Positions 23,601 to 25,191 of a stretch of DNA of 25,191 nt are shown here, one piece after another. The stretch's first letter is position 1. Each line of letters begins with the position of its first letter. The notes under the pieces are model-generated. The model made no database searches. It was given only the letters and a program-made list of their open reading frames with translations, and was not told the DNA's origin. The translations under genes were made by a program, and so were the position numbers. The stretch covers positions 1 to 25,191 of the forward strand of contig JBBIQZ010000009.1 of NCBI GenBank assembly GCA_037442065.1, written 5' to 3'. Source of the DNA: JBBIQZ01 sp037442065. Lineage in GTDB: Bacteria > Patescibacteriota > CPR2_A > CG2-30-33-46.

Positions 23601-25188
23601 GTTTACCATTCAAGAAGTTTATAGACCCGCCGTTTGTGAGATCTGCCGACTCCGATCCTCCGTCTCCCAGCCAAGCAGTCCAAGTGCCGTCCGGCGTTGC
23701 CGTATTCCCTCCTCTAACTTTCATGGTCAAAGAAGTTTCCGGCTTCGAGGCGGTATCATCTGCCCAGCTTAGGGTGGTAAAGTCGCCCGGCCAGAAAGTG
23801 TTTTTTACATCTGAAGTATAAGTTCCGTAGTTTGACCAATTTAAAGTTACCGAATAGAGGGAAGAAGTAGCTAATGTATCGGTCGTGGAAAAATACGCCT
23901 TGTATCTTATGTACCTTTCGGCAATGGTAGCGGTGGCCGGAGTGCCTGTTGCCGTTTCAAAATAAGTGCCTGTTGTTCCGTCAGGACCCTTGAAATCAGA
24001 GTCCGTCCATCCGGAGTCGGTTGCTTTAGCCGCCACTTTAAACTTAAGAGCGGTATTTGCCGGCTGGGATGTCTGTCCCGCGCCGGACGTTTCCCATGAC
24101 AAAGAAGTTACCTTTCTTAAAGACCCGCTCCCTGCGTCAAAAGTGGTCGACATCAAATCGCCGGAAGTGTAGTAAACACCCGGCTCACTTTCAGCCAGAA
24201 CAGCGGTAGAGTTGGGACCTGCCGTATTCACCTGACTTACGGTCCCTGCCTGAAACTGGGTTTGATAGTCAACAATAGAAGGGTCAACTTTTATCGGATA
24301 GATGAGGCCAGAAAGATCGGGAAGATTTATAGTAAGCTCGTTTCCCGTTATGGTAAAACTGCCGAACCTTTTATTTCCGATAGCGTCCGTAACATCCGGT
24401 TTTGGCGAGTAAGCGACCTTCTGCCCGTTTCCATCCTTGAACCATAGAGTCCCGTCTCTCGCAAGCTCCGGATTTAGATTTCCCGCAATATTTTCTTTAA
24501 ATGCCGCAGGGTGACCCGCCGCTCTCAAGATGTAGTTTTGTTTTAGCCCCTGTTTTTCGGCAATCCTCTCGAGGTCGGTGTTTGTATAAATATCCGGGTA
24601 AAGCGCTTTATTCCCGGTAACCTGAGCGGTAGAGTTTGACGCTGCGTTGTCTTGCGCTATTACCACCTGGCTCGCTCCGGATTTGAATGTTAAGGGGCTT
24701 TTGGAACTTTTTGAGAAACTTAGATTATACGGCGCTTTATCCACCTTTAGATCATTGCCTCCGGCATTTTCAATATTTGTGTCTATATCCTGCCAAGCGC
24801 CGCTTTGGTCTTTATAATAAATCGGCGCCACATAAGATTTTCCCGAAAGAACTCCATTTGCTTGTTTTACAACCCTTAGGTTGGCTTGACGTTCGCCGGT
24901 AAGCTCCACTTCTGCCAAAACCGGCTTTAACTCGGGAACAAAAAGGTTTGGGTAAATAAGCTGAAGAAAGGTAAAGAATAAAAAGGATATCAAAAACCCC
25001 AAAGCTCCAGCCTTATGGATAGTCGGCGATTTGGGATTTTGGGACCAATTGTAATAAATTTGAGACTTAGAACGAAGATAGTTATGAACGGGCAACAAAA
25101 AAGGGATGTCGGTGCGGGTAGAGTTGTGAAGTTTTTCCGCCTCTTTTTCCAAATCTTCTATAAGTTTTTGTTTAGTTATGTCGTTCAT
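17647..25188 (-). CDS. Giant fibronectin-III surface protein
   Basis: The protein is at least 2,513 aa. A cytoplasmic N-terminus of about 80 residues and one hydrophobic segment at about 82-102 (GFLISFLFFTFLQLIYPNLF) should anchor or export it. A unique domain (about 110-305) follows, then five related beta-rich modules (about 306-668 and 866-1078) with recurring SLSW, GPDGT and QYRA elements. Two E-set/IPT-like domains lie between (about 668-866). About twelve fibronectin type III domains (about 1083-2475) carry repeated YYYRVKAVDNAGN-type strands, and an amphipathic tail ends in FNKLLGK. No LPxTG or S-layer-homology anchor is seen. It probably works in adhesion or cell contact. The frame is open to the window edge 3 nt upstream, so the ATG at 25188 is plausible but unproven. 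Confidence 0.88.
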   Translation of the reverse strand: MNDITKQKLIEDLEKEAEKLHNSTRTDIPFLLPVHNYLRSKSQIYYNWSQNPKSPTIHKAGALGFLISFLFFTFLQLIYPNLFVPELKPVLAEVELTGERQANLRVVKQANGVLSGKSYVAPIYYKDQSGAWQDIDTNIENAGGNDLKVDKAPYNLSFSKSSKSPLTFKSGASQVVIAQDNAASNSTAQVTGNKALYPDIYTNTDLERIAEKQGLKQNYILRAAGHPAAFKENIAGNLNPELARDGTLWFKDGNGQKVAYSPKPDVTDAIGNKRFGSFTITGNELTINLPDLSGLIYPIKVDPSIVDYQTQFQAGTVSQVNTAGPNSTAVLAESEPGVYYTSGDLMSTTFDAGSGSLRKVTSLSWETSGAGQTSQPANTALKFKVAAKATDSGWTDSDFKGPDGTTGTYFETATGTPATATIAERYIRYKAYFSTTDTLATSSLYSVTLNWSNYGTYTSDVKNTFWPGDFTTLSWADDTASKPETSLTMKVRGGNTATPDGTWTAWLGDGGSESADLTNGGSINFLNGKQYIQYRAEFSSTDVNTAPYLSNVTLNYYGRGILTSSPYNLNADNAKLTSLSWNESINGNAYIGLQMRTAPDSGGNPGTWSSWMGPDGTSSTFFTGGSGILPSALTDGVNDRWNQYRALFKSNDGSGNGTISSVNLGYDTVVPAIQSISPTSVDNIFVPLTMDIYAPSDGKDYFLSGAIASIAKGATTINATSTQYISSTQVRATFNLATAASGAWDVKVNNNNGSPVATLAGGFTVNPPVITSSNPPNVTDTSVTPVTLTIVGDRFYSGIQAKLQKSAGGQTTTINGTNVTVTDVNNMTATFSLASAYAGNWNLILENATGNSATLTDGFTITNNVGVHTSRVIDAGSQVDWSTLSWTDNSQSGVSSVTMEARGGNLNPPTDGSWQPVSNGGLLNFGSERKQYMQYRATFTSSALSTLLTLNSVTIRYGGKGWLKSSPYGWGSPLDKVNELKWTESAPTNTSVKLQLQALTSSGDAGQDNFVGPDGTSNTYFESTADGCSKAGDVVTCTNLADINITNGQWVEYKVWLTTSDDINNPSVSNVEIGFSDLTPPTAITDLAATSPTENPVVLSWTPASDSGSAIAYYRVFRSTVSGQNGDQISIDGAITTGSFSDTPPSDGTYYYTVKAVDNAGNERTAGNNQIGVMADNALPAAFDLNSPADNTWQTSATPTLSWNASSDANGLAKYQLYIDGNLDTDNISSEATSQAVTNAFSNQTSHTWYIKAIDNAGKEMQSTSTRNIGYDTLAAVPSSFSATTNQTDKVRVTWTDTNTGAPTSAYQIDRVRTADYTANSWNKDSDWSTGGEYATFTFNSSTVLFDDSTVTQIQGQPLIVQSVRYTYRIKAIDQAGNDSGWSNVISGLTTDDIDPPSPSSVTASACQVNGTNCSGAGNPDPNAGYEIKISWAYSYDGGSGTTGYKIYRRTNDSSVLSDWTNAELVGYKDVSPPEMAGHSTTYYDNDANNSATFTDADDAEVIKPTASKKLNSFQTYYYRVTALDADGNESEILTGYPIVTDTNKAGATTKDVVSPQIPQNVTATPMGLDSSGDSQRVDVSWDPSSDATLSDSLRDPAVSSGSGIAGYKVFQCQATGNPAGYCDIDGNFSQIGTTTNTSYIQEELGEFTQYYYKVQAVDKANSSTITDSANNNSAKSSFANVTTASNTVPTVPLSVTVTTKTGDPNSDTGVGHQNTITFLGSYAKNCASGTRCITGYEIYRGTSNYASDSEWLSSATKIADISISAIQDERTVTYTYVDNDQTNNSTSPSISRSSGTSPTVTKAQTPTLNNATSYYYKVRAKDNTPNVPDGGPFNSGLSSLTAGTPHSGWDMTADDTPPDTPSDVKVKDIHSNTSMVRNIVTWAMIADPKRNGASDFARYEVWRYETNLGIGTAIKIATKTDRGDNYHVDGIPQSEKDKDYSYYVVAVDNADTAFKYANNNIINSSDGTIANAYSPNISGYATPVSINPGSAKPTVSNIRVPQETIGVSSAVIKWDTVGQNTDSLVEYRIKNNSNVIASGKDRTAPTQSHSVELKALNKGTTYEYRIVSRNSLGNIDETAANTWKEFTTLDFNISGFAVETTTTTATVKWTTPIASDSQVEYKLEKKAGEAEVSSETAGDPALTTSHSVQIKALKPGRTYTFKIRSITQDNYVAETEFKTFQTKPYDTTMFTISPNASRIQEQNITSTSAKITWATEIETSSWVEYSNQSGVYTTSAGSNDLSKSHVVELLNLIPNMTYYYRVKGRDQFDIEYVSQEYSFKALAKPEVSNIQVSNVGPYEATISWDTNIPTDSGINYGLSLPYTAREQSSDLALKHQLTLTKLLDQTSYHFQVESKDEYGNTVKGEDKIFTTPLDTEGPKISEVKLSPLTGTDSSKRGVIITWITNKESTSQVEYGSGSVPGKYDQKTPVDQTLNLSHTTIITDLEPGTTYQFRIISKDKKGNEGKSQNYTMLTQEKEESILNLILKTLEDTFSWVGKVKDFVGQQFNKLLGK

Positions 25189-25191
25189 TAA

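Noticed and set aside
17647..25188. CRISPR array or other direct-repeat system in the repetitive right-hand part
   Set aside because: The repetition is at protein level (FN3 and related modules); there are no identical evenly spaced DNA repeats.

Overview
The window is an AT-rich bacterial chromosome segment with standard code-11 genes. TGA is used as a stop, for example at the rplT/FmdB junction. Its gene families point to the Candidate Phyla Radiation (Patescibacteria), most likely a Parcubacteria-type lineage. The evidence is a DUF4012 surface protein beside an exopolysaccharide phosphotransferase, a DUF4446-bactofilin-lipid kinase operon, a 23S-IVP/four-helix-bundle gene, a small bL28, a giant fibronectin-III surface protein, and very short or overlapping gene junctions. 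This placement rests on gene content and sequence style, not on a phylogeny.

Layout. Positions 1-960 hold a minus-strand tRNA-Ser(UGA) and a comF-like gene. Positions 990-2345 hold an hsp20 gene with a long structured leader, and an MBL-fold hydrolase 2 nt behind it, closed by a bidirectional terminator. Positions 2356-3251 hold divergent rpmB (bL28) and an S2P-type membrane protease. Positions 3265-3570 form an RNA zone: an unidentified structured RNA with its own -10 box and terminator, then tRNA-Pro(GGG). Positions 3615-5078 hold a hemerythrin-domain protein, an RNase HI-type protein and rnpB (RNase P RNA). Positions 5127-9760 are a three-gene surface-glycan operon: polyprenyl glycosylphosphotransferase, GT4 glycosyltransferase and DUF4012 protein.

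On the minus strand, 9802-11094 is infC-rpmI-rplT plus an FmdB-type zinc ribbon, with infC apparently starting at an AUA codon. Positions 11099-12897 are DUF4446-bactofilin-lipid kinase. A small membrane protein gene (12897-13190, plus strand) sits between that operon and a convergent MacB-type ABC exporter (13197-15465). The exporter ATPase carries an unusual helix-hairpin-helix tail. A repeat-rich AT spacer separates it from a YifB/ComM ATPase. Then come a four-helix-bundle gene flanked by CCAAAG-type repeats and a gene of at least 2,513 codons for a multidomain surface protein that runs to the right edge.

The genes fit a small, surface-focused cell: glycan priming and transfer, a cytoskeletal bactofilin, an ABC exporter, a membrane protease and a giant adhesin-like protein, beside core translation and RNA-processing genes. 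The items most worth a second look are the structured RNA at 3282-3422 with mutually exclusive pairings, the hsp20 leader, the AUA-initiated infC, and the repeat-flanked four-helix-bundle cassette.
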